17,297 nt of DNA, taken from Gaopeijia sp032250675. Lineage in GTDB: Bacteria; Gemmatimonadota; Gemmatimonadetes; Longimicrobiales; Gaopeijiaceae. The stretch lies in assembly GCA_032250675.1 (NCBI GenBank), contig JAVVEY010000060.1, forward strand, positions 1 through 17,297, read 5' to 3'. Below the pieces are notes generated by a model, which did no database searches, was not told the DNA's origin, and saw nothing but the letters and a program-made list of their open reading frames with translations. Of this stretch, positions 1 through 6,552 are shown piece after piece. Each line of letters begins with the position of its first letter. The stretch's first letter is position 1. A program made the translations under genes and the position numbers.

Positions 1-1
1 G

Positions 2-346
2 ATCATGACGCCCGGCCAGCTCCTGACTCGGCTCCCGGGGACCAACCTGTACACCGGCGACGGCAGCGACGACCCCTACTTCCGGAGATCCCAGCGCGTC
101 GATCTGGGAAGTGGAAAAGGGGGAGGAATCTGCTATCCGGTGGTGGTTGTCGACGGGATGATCGTCCGGAACGACCCTTACTACAAGAATGGGTCACCCG
201 ACACCACGAACTACTTCCGAAATCTCGCCCCGCGAGCCAACGACATCTCCGCGATCGAGGTGTACCGGTCGAGTGCGCAGGCCCCGGCGGAGTGGCAGTC
301 GAGCGCGAACAACTGCGGGATGATCATGATCTGGACGAAGCATTAA
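2..346 (+). CDS. C-terminal end of a secreted regulatory-like/plug-like protein (partial, paralogue A)
   Basis: The reading frame is open to the window edge, so the gene starts upstream. An ATG at position 5 aligns with an internal position of the paralogue at 549-2012 (there TTGQLLVRMPGT, here MTPGQLLTRLPGT) and is therefore not a real start. About 114 residues are visible. They form the tail module of the family: a GQLLxRxPGT segment, a 'P-VVVVDGM' segment resembling the conserved core of TonB receptor plug domains, an 'ISAIEVYRSS' segment, and the terminal NNCGMIMIWTKH. The last 49 nt of coding sequence are identical to those of the next paralogue. By analogy with the two complete paralogues the missing part should hold a Sec signal peptide and at least one carboxypeptidase-regulatory-like domain. 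No beta-barrel follows the plug-like part, so this is not a TonB receptor. The role is unknown; cell-envelope location is inferred. Confidence 0.85.
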   Translation: MMTPGQLLTRLPGTNLYTGDGSDDPYFRRSQRVDLGSGKGGGICYPVVVVDGMIVRNDPYYKNGSPDTTNYFRNLAPRANDISAIEVYRSSAQAPAEWQSSANNCGMIMIWTKH

Positions 347-390
347 CGACGCTCGGCCCCATGGGCCCAGTGGGGTATGGGGTGCGCGTC

Positions 391-548
391 GGGACGTTCC
401 CGCGGGAACGCATGCCTCCCCGGACATGCGCTCAGCGGAACCGCACAAGCGTCGGGTCGCCTTTTCGAAGAAGGGTCCATACGATCGGATCAGAGGGTCG
501 CCGCCGAGAGATCACCCGAATCGATTCCTTGCCCTCTGGGAGGCTTTC
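391..548 (+). repeat. Repeated leader, copy 1, with 16-bp palindrome
   Basis: This is the intergenic leader of the next gene. It opens with the perfect palindrome CGTTCCCGCGGGAACG (395-410). The whole stretch up to the ribosome binding site and start codon is recognisably homologous to 5541-5702, upstream of the third paralogue. Shared blocks include the palindrome, a CTCAGxGGAACCGC block, an AGGGTCCA block near 473-479, and a GAGAGATC/CCGAATCG block near 507-521. The first part also matches 6567-6655. The leader was probably duplicated together with the gene and is expected to contain its promoter, but I see no clear -35/-10 pair. Confidence 0.7.
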
Positions 549-2012
549 ATGCGCAGAGGCATCTGCACGACCCTCCTCCTCCTCGCCCTCACCTCGCTCC
601 CGGCATCCGCGCAGGTCGTGATCGGCGACGTCACCGAGGCTGGCACTGGCCGCCCGCTTGCGGGCGCGTGGATCGCCCTCGTGGACTCTGCGGGCGCCGA
701 GGTCGACGCGACGGTGGCGGACTACGACGGTGGCTTCACGCTCCGCGCCGCGACCCCCGGCCACTACGACGTCATCGCCTCGCTCCCCGGCCTCGCCCTC
801 TTCGGGATCGAACCCGTCTCGAGCCCCGTCGAGCTCATCGACGGCGCCACCCGCCGCCTCCTGATCGAGCTCGATCCGCGGGCGGGGCTCGCCACGGCGT
901 GCGAGGGGGTGACGGACCCGATCGCGGTGCACGGCACGGTGCGCGACGTCGCGAGTGGGGAGGGGCTGGCAGGCGCGCCGCTCATGGTGACGGTCAGCGC
1001 GGATGCGCGGGACGTTTCTGATACAGGGTCAGGCACAGGCATCCCGATCACGACCGACGAGCGCGGGATCTTCGCGGCGTGCGTCCCCTCGTCGGGGGAC
1101 GCCGAGTGGGTGGCGGTCGCGATCGACGCGCCCGGAGCGGACCCGCCGCGGATGACGCACCTCCTCTCGGGGGTTCCGCTGGTCCGCACCGATCTCGAGG
1201 TCGACGGCGCTGCGCTCGACGACGCGCGCATGGAGCGGGCGCTCGCGTCGCTCGGGGTCTCGGAATCGAGCGGGGTGCCAGCGTCGATCGCGAGCGCGGG
1301 CGGGATCACGCAGACGACCGGGGAGGGGTCGGGGGGCGCGACCACGATCCGGGGCCGGGTGGTCAATGCGGACGACGATCGCGGGATCGAGGCGGCGACG
1401 GTGCGGCTCCTCTCCGAGGAGGGCGAGATCCTCGCGGCGACGCACGCCGACGCCACGGGCGCCTTCACGCTCCCGCCGCCGGTCCCCGGGCCCGTCGTGG
1501 TGACGGTCGATGCGCTCGGCTACTCGGGGCGGAGCGATCGCGTCTCGTACGACGGGCGGAGCATGATCCTCGAGATCCGCGTCGCGCGTGCGCCGATCGC
1601 GCTCGAAGGGCTCGAGGTGGAGGTCGAGCGGCGCTCGGACTACCTCGAGCGGACGGGGTTCTACCACCGCCAGAGATTCGGCTTCGGCAACTTCCTCGAT
1701 GTTGAAGCGATGGATGTGAGCCGGATCCTGACGACCGGTCAGCTCCTGGTCCGTATGCCAGGCACCAGTATGACCCCCGGAGGCGAACCCTACTTCCCAA
1801 GACATGGGAGTTGTCTTCCGATGATCGTCGTCGACGGGCTCACGGTTCGCACCACTACCAGCCCCTCCTCAATCGACGCATTCCGGGATGTGGCTCCCAG
1901 AGCCAACGAGATTTCCGCGATCGAGATCTACCGGTCGAGCACCTTCGCCCCGGTGGAGTGGAAGTCGAGCGCGAACAACTGCGGGATGATCATGATCTGG
2001 ACGAAGCATTAG
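549..2012 (+). CDS. Secreted protein with regulatory-like domains and TonB-plug-like tail (paralogue B)
   Basis: This is a 487-residue exported protein. The ATG at 549 is chosen over an in-frame ATG at 426 because it has a GGGAGG ribosome binding site (538-543) and begins a Sec signal peptide (MRRGIC, hydrophobic LLLLALTSL, cleavage after PASA-Q near residue 21). The mature part shows three carboxypeptidase-regulatory-like (beta-sandwich) segments: about 23-115 (VTEAGTGRPLAGA...YDGGFTL), about 120-240 (HGTVRDVASGEGLAGAP) and about 295-385 (IRGRVVNADDDRGIEAATV...DATGAFTL). A plug-like tail covers about 400-487 with GQLLVRMPGT, PMIVVDGL, ISAIEIYRSS and the terminal CGMIMIWTKH. The tail is at amino-acid level similar to paralogues A and C, while the middle segments have no counterpart in the shorter paralogue C. 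Such regulatory-like domains usually act in adhesion or as periplasmic domains of TonB receptors, but no barrel is present. Function is unknown. Confidence 0.88.
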   Translation: MRRGICTTLLLLALTSLPASAQVVIGDVTEAGTGRPLAGAWIALVDSAGAEVDATVADYDGGFTLRAATPGHYDVIASLPGLALFGIEPVSSPVELIDGATRRLLIELDPRAGLATACEGVTDPIAVHGTVRDVASGEGLAGAPLMVTVSADARDVSDTGSGTGIPITTDERGIFAACVPSSGDAEWVAVAIDAPGADPPRMTHLLSGVPLVRTDLEVDGAALDDARMERALASLGVSESSGVPASIASAGGITQTTGEGSGGATTIRGRVVNADDDRGIEAATVRLLSEEGEILAATHADATGAFTLPPPVPGPVVVTVDALGYSGRSDRVSYDGRSMILEIRVARAPIALEGLEVEVERRSDYLERTGFYHRQRFGFGNFLDVEAMDVSRILTTGQLLVRMPGTSMTPGGEPYFPRHGSCLPMIVVDGLTVRTTTSPSSIDAFRDVAPRANEISAIEIYRSSTFAPVEWKSSANNCGMIMIWTKH

Positions 2013-2090
2013 TGAAGCTCGTCAGCGTGCGCCGGCGATCGATCCGCATCGGGGCCCGGCACCGTCTTTTCCGAGCGCGACAGCGCGGGC

Positions 2091-3257
2091 GTGACGATCG
2101 TGATGAGCCGGGAGCCCCTCTGGGCCGAGGGGGAGGGGTGGACGTTGGAGCCGACGCCGGATTTCCGGATCGGCGGAATCGAGGATCTGGACGGCTCCGG
2201 TCCGCTCTTCAGCGCGGTGCGCGATATCGCCGTTGCGCCGGACGGGGTGATCCTGATCTCGGATGCCTTCCTGGGGAGTGTATCCGTGTTCGATCGCACC
2301 GGGTCGTATCTTCGGACGCTCGGGAAGCGGGGGGAGGGTCCGGGCGAGTTCAGTTGGGGGCCGGGGTCCGTCTTCCCGTGCACGGACGGGACCGTGATCG
2401 TGCTGGGTGGCGGAGGACTCAGTCGATTCGACACCGGAGGCGAGTACCTCTCCCGGTCACTGACACGGATCGGCACCGCCACATTCGGAGTGGTCGGCGC
2501 CACGCGGGATTGCACCCGCTTTCTCGTGCACCAGCGTGGCCCGGGTCCGGCGGAAGGCGAGCAGGGGCTGAGCTACAGGACGATCTCCTGGGCTGACCCT
2601 TCATTCACCCGACTCGACACGATCGGTATCGTGCCGGTCGCGGAGATGTTCAGGGGCGGAGGTGAGATCGCACCCAACGGCATGGTCGTCCCATGGTCGA
2701 GTGGCCATTTCAACTTCGGGGTCGCGGGGGAGGATGCGGTCGCGGGGTGGGGAGGACACCCGGAGGTCAAGGTGTACTCGGAGGGGCCGGCACCCCGGAA
2801 GATCATTCGCTGGAATGCGCCTGCGCGACCGGTCACGCGCGCCGACAGGAACGAGTACGAAAATCAGCGGAGACGATACATCGCCGGATTCGGAAATAAC
2901 GAAGAGACCCGCCTGATCTTCCCCCCTCTGGGCGACTTCCGGTCGTTGCCTGAGGTGAAGCCGTACTTCGACGGCCTGATGACCGACGCGGAAGGCCGCA
3001 TCTGGCTGCGCCACTGGCCCGAAGACTATGTCGGACTGGCCTCGACGCTCCCGAGCGCACCCGGGCAGGATGACGGGGGGTGGTGGGACTACACCTGGAC
3101 GGTGCTGGATGCGGACGGTCGCTGGCTCGGCGAGCTCGAGATGCCGTCGCGATTCCAGCTCATGGACGCCACGGACGACCGGGTCTACGGGGTCGAGCTG
3201 GATTCGCTGGACGTCCCGACGGTCGCGGCGTATCGGATCGTGAAGCCCGGGGGATGA
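2091..3257 (+). CDS. Six-bladed beta-propeller protein, probably 5'-truncated lipoprotein gene
   Basis: A GTG at 2091 or an ATG at 2103 could start translation, giving 384-388 residues. The body looks like an NHL/6-bladed beta-propeller: repeated motifs such as VRDIAVAPDGVILISD, SVSVFDRTGSYLRTLGKR, GEGPGEF, then LSRFDTGGEYLSR and later DAEGRIWLRHW and VLDADGRWLGEL. Homology to the usual family N-terminus extends upstream of any start codon: in frame from 2013 the sequence reads SSSACAGD and later VFSERDSAGVTIV, which resembles a lipobox cysteine, a spacer and the conserved ERDSAGV start of the mature lipoprotein. The stop codon of the preceding gene (TAG 2010-2012) is followed at once, in the same frame, by TGA (2013-2015). 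There is therefore no room for a signal peptide and no convincing ribosome binding site. I infer that the 5' end was removed by a rearrangement. If translated at all, the product would stay in the cytoplasm. It could equally be annotated as a pseudogene. Confidence 0.75.
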   Translation: MTIVMSREPLWAEGEGWTLEPTPDFRIGGIEDLDGSGPLFSAVRDIAVAPDGVILISDAFLGSVSVFDRTGSYLRTLGKRGEGPGEFSWGPGSVFPCTDGTVIVLGGGGLSRFDTGGEYLSRSLTRIGTATFGVVGATRDCTRFLVHQRGPGPAEGEQGLSYRTISWADPSFTRLDTIGIVPVAEMFRGGGEIAPNGMVVPWSSGHFNFGVAGEDAVAGWGGHPEVKVYSEGPAPRKIIRWNAPARPVTRADRNEYENQRRRYIAGFGNNEETRLIFPPLGDFRSLPEVKPYFDGLMTDAEGRIWLRHWPEDYVGLASTLPSAPGQDDGGWWDYTWTVLDADGRWLGELEMPSRFQLMDATDDRVYGVELDSLDVPTVAAYRIVKPGG

Positions 3258-3609
3258 TCCTGGCGGCCCATGCCGATCTCCCACAGTCGAGCGGGACGTC
3301 GAAGTCGTTCTCGAGCATGTCATCTCCGTTCCTCATCGGGCGACACTCTCGTGGACCCGGCGTTGTGGCACGGCACGTCGGGGGAGCGTTGGAAGGGGAG
3401 ATGCTCGGACTCTAGCCCCGGCTCTCCGATGCGACCGCTGAGGAGGCCACATTCTCGGCGGCGGATCCGGCGGATCGGGGTGGAGTGATTCGCGCCTTGG
3501 AGCGTATCACCGATGGACGCATGGGCCCGGAGCAGCTCTGGTGGCCGAGGTCGTCACATGAACCAACGGTCCACGCACCCCGTCACTGTCACACCCCCCC
3601 TGCACCTTC
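3258..3609. other. Intergenic stretch without recognised genes
   Basis: I see no convincing coding sequence here. Short open frames exist on the plus strand (for example 3270-3488), but they have no ribosome binding site, run through arginine/serine-rich shadow sequence and lack a recognised domain. The stretch should contain the promoter of the downstream operon; I could not identify a clear -35/-10 pair. Confidence 0.5.
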
Positions 3610-3648
3610 TCGAAGCGTCCGCGAATCCCTGCGGGCACCACGCTTCGA
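3610..3648 (+). promoter_or_regulatory. Two-tier hairpin just upstream of an SD sequence
   Basis: TCGAAGCG (3610-3617) is the exact reverse complement of CGCTTCGA (3641-3648). Inside this stem CCGC (3619-3622) pairs with GCGG (3631-3634). The structure ends one base before the GGAGG (3650-3654) that serves the small ORF starting at 3663. In the mRNA it would sit against the ribosome binding site and could modulate initiation or stabilise the transcript. There is no T-tract, so it is unlikely to be an intrinsic terminator. Function is inferred from position only. Confidence 0.45.
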
Positions 3649-3662
3649 TGGAGGTTCACGCC

Positions 3663-3776
3663 ATGCTCACTGTTTTCAGGTCCGATCTCCCGGCCCTTGT
3701 CCTCGCACTGCTCGTCCCGCTGGAGGCCGAGGCGGAGTGGGAGTGGATCGGGACCCTCGAGCGCGAGGAGCGCTGA
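3663..3776 (+). CDS. Small 37-residue protein, first gene of an overlapping operon
   Basis: The ATG at 3663 follows GGAGG (3650-3654) at 8 nt, the best ribosome binding site in this region. The product MLTVFRSDL...EREER is 37 residues, with a hydrophobic stretch PALVLALLVPL (about 10-20) followed by an acidic, tryptophan-containing tail (EAEAEWEWIGTLEREER). It could be a small membrane-associated protein or a short leader peptide. Its TGA (3774-3776) shares one base with the ATG of the next gene (TGATG), an arrangement typical of translational coupling. A longer in-frame version from 3513 is possible but has no ribosome binding site and crosses the hairpin. No family is recognised. A coupling leader with no function of its own is a real alternative. 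Confidence 0.5.
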   Translation: MLTVFRSDLPALVLALLVPLEAEAEWEWIGTLEREER

Positions 3777-4774
3777 TGGGGACGCTGTTCAACTTCATGA
3801 ACCCCTTCCGGGAGGGCGACGAGCCAGAGGGGGTGCGCGGAGAGCAGGGCCCGGGGCTGCGGATGCGACGGAGCCTCGGGACGAGATTCCCGGAGGTCAA
3901 TCCGCTCGCGGACCTCACCCTCACCTTCCATCGCACCCTGCGAATCCCCGAGGACGGGCGGGATTGGCCGCTGCCCGCCGGCCTCGGCCAGTTTCCGATC
4001 GTGGAGGTCCAGGACCTCGGCGCCGGTGCACCTCGCCACTGGAAGGAGCAGGGCGGGGTGGCGATCCCCATGTATCAGAGCGAGGCCATGTGGATCTCCT
4101 TCGTATCCCACATCGGATATCCCTTCGCCGTGAAGGTCCTCGCCGGGGGGATCGACGCTGTGTCGGGAGAGGACTGGCAGAAGGGCCTCCGCTCGGATCC
4201 CCGGAACTACCTGACCGTCCCCGAGCAGCCCTGGCTGGACGGCTTCTGCGTCGAGAAGGGGAAGGTGCGGCAATTCGTGGCCGCGCGGCTTGGCGAGGGC
4301 AGGACGGTCGAGGAGCGGCTCACCGGGAGGGCCGAGACCGGAGGGTTGCAGATCGTGGTCACCCCCATGAAGGCGGACGTGTGGGAGCGGCTGCGCAGGG
4401 AGCGCGACGCCCGGGCTGACCAACGCTACGGCGGGCTCCACTACTGCGCAGAATCCACGCCCGAAATGGGACTCGGCGCCGGCGGAAGCATTCGGCAGGA
4501 GGTGTATGAGGACCCCCACGGACTCGACGTCTGGGATCAGACCGCCACCCGCAGCTGCTTCGTGCGCATCGTGCAGGCGCAGAGATGGAAGGACCTCACA
4601 GGTCACCCTGTCCCGCATCCGCCCATCTCCAGGGACGCCTACCTCACCGCCGGCATCCCCTGGTTCGAGTACTTCGATCCCGATCTCAGGGTCGTCCACG
4701 GGGGCGAGCGTTTCGCCCAGCTGGCCGGGCTCGACGACGCGCCGCTCTCCGGAGGCTGGGAGGAGGAGGGATGA
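3776..4774 (+). CDS. Conserved hypothetical protein, 332 residues, central gene of the operon
   Basis: The start at 3776 is chosen because its ATG overlaps the stop of the small upstream ORF, and because the protein-like sequence (MGTLFNFMNPFREGDEPEG) begins there. An in-frame extension back to 3485 is arginine-rich shadow sequence. The product looks soluble, with no signal peptide or convincing membrane helix. Dense conserved-looking segments include GTRFPEVNPLADLTLTFHRT (about 28-47), YPFAVKVLAGGIDAVSGEDW (about 117-136), VPEQPWLDGFCVEKGKVRQF (about 147-166), ETGGLQIVVTPMKADVWERL, a glycine-rich GLGAGGSIRQEVYEDPHGLD (near 233-252) and PWFEYFDPDL near the C-terminus. From memory it resembles a widely distributed uncharacterised family, sometimes mislabelled 'integral membrane protein', but I cannot name a domain. 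Its stop overlaps the next start by ATGA, so the three genes are probably translated as a unit. Confidence 0.8.
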   Translation: MGTLFNFMNPFREGDEPEGVRGEQGPGLRMRRSLGTRFPEVNPLADLTLTFHRTLRIPEDGRDWPLPAGLGQFPIVEVQDLGAGAPRHWKEQGGVAIPMYQSEAMWISFVSHIGYPFAVKVLAGGIDAVSGEDWQKGLRSDPRNYLTVPEQPWLDGFCVEKGKVRQFVAARLGEGRTVEERLTGRAETGGLQIVVTPMKADVWERLRRERDARADQRYGGLHYCAESTPEMGLGAGGSIRQEVYEDPHGLDVWDQTATRSCFVRIVQAQRWKDLTGHPVPHPPISRDAYLTAGIPWFEYFDPDLRVVHGGERFAQLAGLDDAPLSGGWEEEG

Positions 4775-5136
4775 GACTCAAGACCCGCTGGTCGGACTGG
4801 GAGAGCGACGGGCCCGGCCCCTACAGCTTCGCGCTGGTGCTCGGGAAGCTGTTGCGGGGCCTTCGCCTCAAGGGCCTCATCACCGCCGAGCCCGACACCC
4901 GGGCTTTCCGCGAGCTCATGCAGGAGTGCTACCTCGCCCTCACGGAGCCCGAGGAGTGGTGGGCCGAGATCCCCACCTCGTTGCACACCGGCTACACCCC
5001 CCAGATGGCCGAGGTCGACGAGAAGATCCACCAACGCTTCCACCAGCTCTGGACCGCCGCCGGCACGACCCACTACGAAAAGGCCGAGTGGAACGAGCTA
5101 TACAGCCTGCTGGTGCAGCGGGGGGTGCGGGTGTGA
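4771..5136 (+). CDS. Hypothetical protein, 121 residues, third gene of the operon
   Basis: The ATG at 4771 lies inside the last codons of the previous gene (ATGA overlap) and is preceded by a run of GGAGG-like sequence (GGGAGGAGGAGGG), which gives a strong ribosome binding site. The product is 121 residues, soluble and rich in tryptophan, tyrosine and charged residues: MRLKTRWSDWESDGPGPYSF at the start, LGKLLRGLRLKGLITAEPDT, then a mostly helical part (FRELMQECYLALTEPEEWW, MAEVDEKIHQRFHQLW) and the tail LLVQRGVRV. No known domain is recognised. The tight overlap with the 332-residue protein suggests the two act together, possibly as a complex with fixed stoichiometry; this is inference. A longer in-frame start at 4585 lies wholly within the preceding gene and is rejected. 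Confidence 0.75.
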   Translation: MRLKTRWSDWESDGPGPYSFALVLGKLLRGLRLKGLITAEPDTRAFRELMQECYLALTEPEEWWAEIPTSLHTGYTPQMAEVDEKIHQRFHQLWTAAGTTHYEKAEWNELYSLLVQRGVRV

Positions 5137-5141
5137 GGAGA

Positions 5142-5175
5142 TTGCAAACTGCTCAATGAAAACGTTGCAAACTGC
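5142..5175. repeat. Short direct repeat TTGCAAACTGC x2
   Basis: The 11-mer TTGCAAACTGC occurs at 5142-5152 and again at 5165-5175, separated by 12 A-rich bases. This is lower in GC than everything around it. It sits at the 3' end of the HNH pseudogene and a few bases after the stop of the 121-residue protein. It may mark a recombination junction or a remnant of an integrated element. Confidence 0.6.
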
Positions 5176-5495
5176 CTTGCGTGGCACCACAAGCTTCACC
5201 CCATGCAGTCCCTGAATCCCGTGCTTCAGCGTGGGGCCATCGTCTTCTTCCAGCAGGTCTGCTCTGGCCTCGATCCGATAGTCGGGCGTCACACCGAATC
5301 GAGCAACTCGGTGTGCCGGAAACGGCAGAAGGAGCACTGTCCGGCCAAATGGTCAGATATCTTCCAGGCACGGTGCGGTGGAAGTAGACCAGAGGGAGCT
5401 GCAGCCGCATGGCCTCGCGAAGCCCGACATTGTCCCTGTGACCCGGATCATCTCCCTGATATCGGTACCGGAGGAGCCCGTCCGCGGTGAACGCC
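5163..5495 (-). pseudogene. Decayed HNH endonuclease (restriction-type family), core deleted
   Basis: Read on the minus strand, three blocks of one well-known HNH endonuclease family appear in order but in three different frames. Block I (about 5495-5341) reads DGLLRYRYQGDDPGHRDNVG, then LREAMRLQLPLVYFH and VPGRYLTIWP. Block II (5339-5295) reads QCSFCRFRHTELLDS, the first cysteine pair of the HNH zinc site. Block III (5298 to about 5163) reads FGVTPDYRIEARADLLEEDD, then GPTLKHGIQGLHGVKLVVPR. In intact members, as I recall them, about 45 residues lie between blocks I and II, and the HNH core (AAHI...NGLxLCxxHHxAFD) lies between II and III. Both are absent here, as is the N-terminal half. The gene cannot make an active nuclease. 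The right edge stops shortly before the repeated leader copy 2. Confidence 0.85.
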
Positions 5496-5540
5496 GCCGC
5501 GCGCGTCCGACGATCGATCCTCTGACCCGGGGCTTTCGGC

Positions 5541-5702
5541 GGGACGTTCCCGCGGGAACGCCTTCTTCCCCCCGGAAACGCGCTCAGAGGAACCGCGCAA
5601 TCGTCCGGTCGCTTTTTCGGGAGAGGGTCCACACAATCTGAAGACAGGCTCGCCGCAGAGAGATCGTCCGAATCGCCATCGCTCGCCATCCTGGAGGGGT
5701 TC
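5541..5702 (+). repeat. Repeated leader, copy 2, with 16-bp palindrome
   Basis: This is homologous to 391-548 along its whole length and leads directly into the third paralogue. The palindrome CGTTCCCGCGGGAACG is at 5545-5560. The first 31 bases (5541-5571) are identical to 6567-6597. The shared CTCAGAGGAACCGCGCAA, AGGGTCCACAC and GAGAGATCGTCCGAATCG blocks probably include promoter elements. A GGAGGGG ribosome binding site (5693-5699) closes the leader. Confidence 0.7.
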
Positions 5703-6437
5703 ATGCGTAGAGGCGTATCGATCGCGCTCCTCCTCCCCGCCCTCTCGGGAATCCCGATATCGGCGCAGGTCGTCGTCGAGGTGCGCGAGGCGGGAACGGG
5801 ACGGCCCGTGCCGGACGCCCGCCTCGAGTTCGTGGACGCGCCGGAGATCGAGACCGGGTTCGGGTTCGCGCTCACCGATGCGTCGGGTCGTGCCACCTTT
5901 CGGGAGGTCGAGGCGGGAGAGTGGACGCTCGAGGCGACGGCCCGCGGCTACGAGGTTCGCGAGCTTCGTGTCGAGGTCCTCCCCGACGCCCCGACCTTCG
6001 TGCGCGTCGAGATGACGGCGACTCCGATCGCGCTCGATCCGCTCGCGGTGAACGTCGAGGGGCTCGACCCCCTCCTCCTCCATCACGGCTTCTACGAGCG
6101 AAGGGCGAGCAATCGGGGGTACTACTACGATCCCGAGCGGATCGAACGCATCGCCGCGCGCATGCGTCTCACCGCGATGCTCCGGTACATGAGGCCTGTC
6201 CGGGATTCGATAAGGCGGGATGGCACGCACGTGCCCTGGATCAAGAGAGGGAGTGGGTGCAGTCCGACTATCTACCTCGATGGAACGCGTCTGACCGGCG
6301 TCGACGTGGACAACCTCGTCAACCCGAATGACGTGATCGGCGTCGAGATCTACGACCGGGCGGACCTCGTTCCGATCGCCTTCCGCACCGGGGAGGGGCC
6401 GGACTGCGCGATCCTCGTCTGGACGCGGCGGAATTGA
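5703..6437 (+). CDS. Secreted protein with one regulatory-like domain and plug-like tail (paralogue C)
   Basis: This is a 244-residue exported protein. The ATG at 5703 follows GGAGGGG and starts a Sec signal peptide (MRRGVSIALLLPALSGIPISA-Q, cleavage near residue 21) very like that of paralogue B. One carboxypeptidase-regulatory-like domain covers about 22-105 (VREAGTGRPVPDARLEFVD, TDASGRATFREVEAGEWTL). A linker with FYERRASNRGYYYDPERIER leads into the plug-like tail (about 155-244), with PTIYLDGTRL, DVIGVEIYDRADLVPIAF and the terminal CAILVWTRRN. That end matches the CGMIMIWTKH of A and B in layout, including the single cysteine. The extra domains of paralogue B are missing. The architecture suggests a periplasmic or outer-membrane-associated accessory protein; no partner is apparent nearby. 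Confidence 0.87.
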   Translation: MRRGVSIALLLPALSGIPISAQVVVEVREAGTGRPVPDARLEFVDAPEIETGFGFALTDASGRATFREVEAGEWTLEATARGYEVRELRVEVLPDAPTFVRVEMTATPIALDPLAVNVEGLDPLLLHHGFYERRASNRGYYYDPERIERIAARMRLTAMLRYMRPVRDSIRRDGTHVPWIKRGSGCSPTIYLDGTRLTGVDVDNLVNPNDVIGVEIYDRADLVPIAFRTGEGPDCAILVWTRRN

Positions 6438-6448
6438 ATCCGCTTCTG

Positions 6449-6485
6449 CCTCACCTCGCTCCCGGCATCCGCATCTGGACGAAGC
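6449..6485 (+). pseudogene. Deletion scar of a further plug-like paralogue
   Basis: Bases 6449-6472 are identical over 24 nt to 587-610, which encode LTSLPASA at the signal peptide end of paralogue B. Bases 6473-6485 (ATCTGGACGAAGC) are identical over 13 nt to 1995-2007, which encode the terminal IWTK of that gene. The two pieces are directly joined. The simplest reading is an internal deletion of about 1.4 kb in a gene of this family, leaving only its two ends. An origin of the second piece from the 5' end (GCATCTGCACGA near 560) is possible but matches less well. Confidence 0.6.
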
Positions 6486-6552
6486 GGCAGGATGCGCCGC
6501 GCACGCCCGCCGGTTCATCTCCTGATGTTGGCCCCCGACCTGGGGCACTGAC

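Noticed and set aside
3270..3488. Plus-strand open frame with a segment (LVDPALWHGTSGERW) faintly like the C-terminus of neutral zinc metallopeptidases
   Set aside because: The similarity covers about 15 residues only, with no flanking homology, catalytic motif or ribosome binding site. I do not call a relic on this basis.
3485..3775. Long in-frame extension of the 332-residue protein
   Set aside because: It has no ribosome binding site, is rich in Arg/Ser/Pro like shadow frames, and overlaps the better-supported small ORF at 3663.
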